The notes beneath the pieces are model-generated. The model worked only from the letters and a program-made list of their open reading frames with translations. It did no database searches and had not been told where the DNA came from. Shown piece after piece: positions 63,806-64,000 of a stretch of DNA of 64,000 bases (position 1 is its first letter; each line of letters starts with the position of its first letter). This DNA comes from Chryseobacterium endalhagicum. GTDB lineage: Bacteria > Bacteroidota > Bacteroidia > Flavobacteriales > Weeksellaceae. The position numbers were made by a program, and so were the translations under genes. The stretch is from positions 199,856 through 263,855 of the forward strand of contig NZ_JAELVM010000001.1 in NCBI RefSeq assembly GCF_016745235.1. Direction: 5' to 3'.

Positions 63806-63833
63806 TTGAATTTTAAAAACATAATTTATAACA

Positions 63834-64000
63834 ATGGACAACAATCAAAATCCACAAGACGGAAACATCAACATCGAATTGAATGAAATGGTAGCTGCTG
63901 GAGTTTATGCAAACCTAGCTCTAGTAAACCATTCTCCATCTGAATTCGTAGTAGATTTCATCCAGTTAATGCCGGGGGTACAGCAGGCTAAAGTAAGATC
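63834..64000 (+). CDS. DUF3467 protein (3' end outside window)
   Basis: First 55 codons: MDNNQNPQDGNINIELNEMVAAGVYANLALVNHSPSEFVVDFIQLMPGV... The NLALV-HSPSEFVVDF pattern is the DUF3467 signature, a small (about 100 residue) conserved protein of unknown function often found after rpoC in Bacteroidota. Cut off by the window edge. Confidence 0.85.
   Translation, partial: MDNNQNPQDGNINIELNEMVAAGVYANLALVNHSPSEFVVDFIQLMPGVQQAKVR

Noticed and set aside
1..64000. CRISPR arrays
   Set aside because: No array of regularly spaced identical repeats with unique spacers was seen; regular repeats found are coding repeats or the short integrase arm sites.

Overview
The window is a chromosomal segment of a Bacteroidota bacterium, most likely Chryseobacterium or a close relative in the Weeksellaceae. 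The evidence is the TAnnTTTG-type promoters, C-terminal signals of the type IX secretion system (T9SS), many exported proteins opening with a VGIN-T-NP motif, the tmRNA tag ending in ALAA, the acpP-fabF-rnc order, and the order rpsU-xerC-hpf-tRNAs-tuf-trnW-secE-nusG-rplKAJL-rpoB-rpoC. No sequence search could be run, so family names come from motif recognition.

Layout. 1-2.8 kb (minus strand): acpP, fabF, rnc and an IPExxxVDY-family gene that runs off the window. 3.1-5.4 kb: an aldehyde dehydrogenase and an AraC regulator. 5.7-10.2 kb: an accessory block with two exported proteins sharing one module, two small transposase-like helix-turn-helix proteins, a small orphan, and two tandem PAS-like/LuxR regulators that are close copies. 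10.2-20.4 kb: a complete integrated element at the 3' end of ssrA. It has an 18-bp att duplication, a tyrosine integrase, an excisionase-like protein, a replication-initiator-like protein, 11-bp-period arm-type repeats at both ends, and low-G+C cargo. The cargo includes a lipoprotein with a JAMM-like metallopeptidase motif. 20.4-24.8 kb: ssrA and a large T9SS adhesin.

25.1-64 kb carries the conserved translation/transcription block rpsU, xerC-like, hpf, Thr-Tyr-Gly (twice) and Thr tRNAs, tuf, trnW, secE, nusG, rplKAJL, rpoB, rpoC, then a DUF3467 gene. The order is intact but the block is opened at four points. Between the tRNAs and tuf lies 12.7 kb with a two-component system, a CzcCBA-type heavy-metal efflux system, membrane proteins and a DUF4394 lipoprotein. 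Between nusG and rplK lie three VGIN surface proteins and a BspA-like protein. Between rplL and rpoB lie three more exported proteins. Between rpoB and rpoC lies one multi-pass membrane protein, in tight operon spacing.

Working together: the core genes make lipids, ribosomes and RNA polymerase, and ssrA and hpf handle stalled or resting ribosomes. The accessory genes are mainly cell-surface and exported proteins with their regulators, plus metal export. The least explained parts are the ssrA element (cargo, repeats, shared operators) and the insertions in the rpo/ribosomal block.
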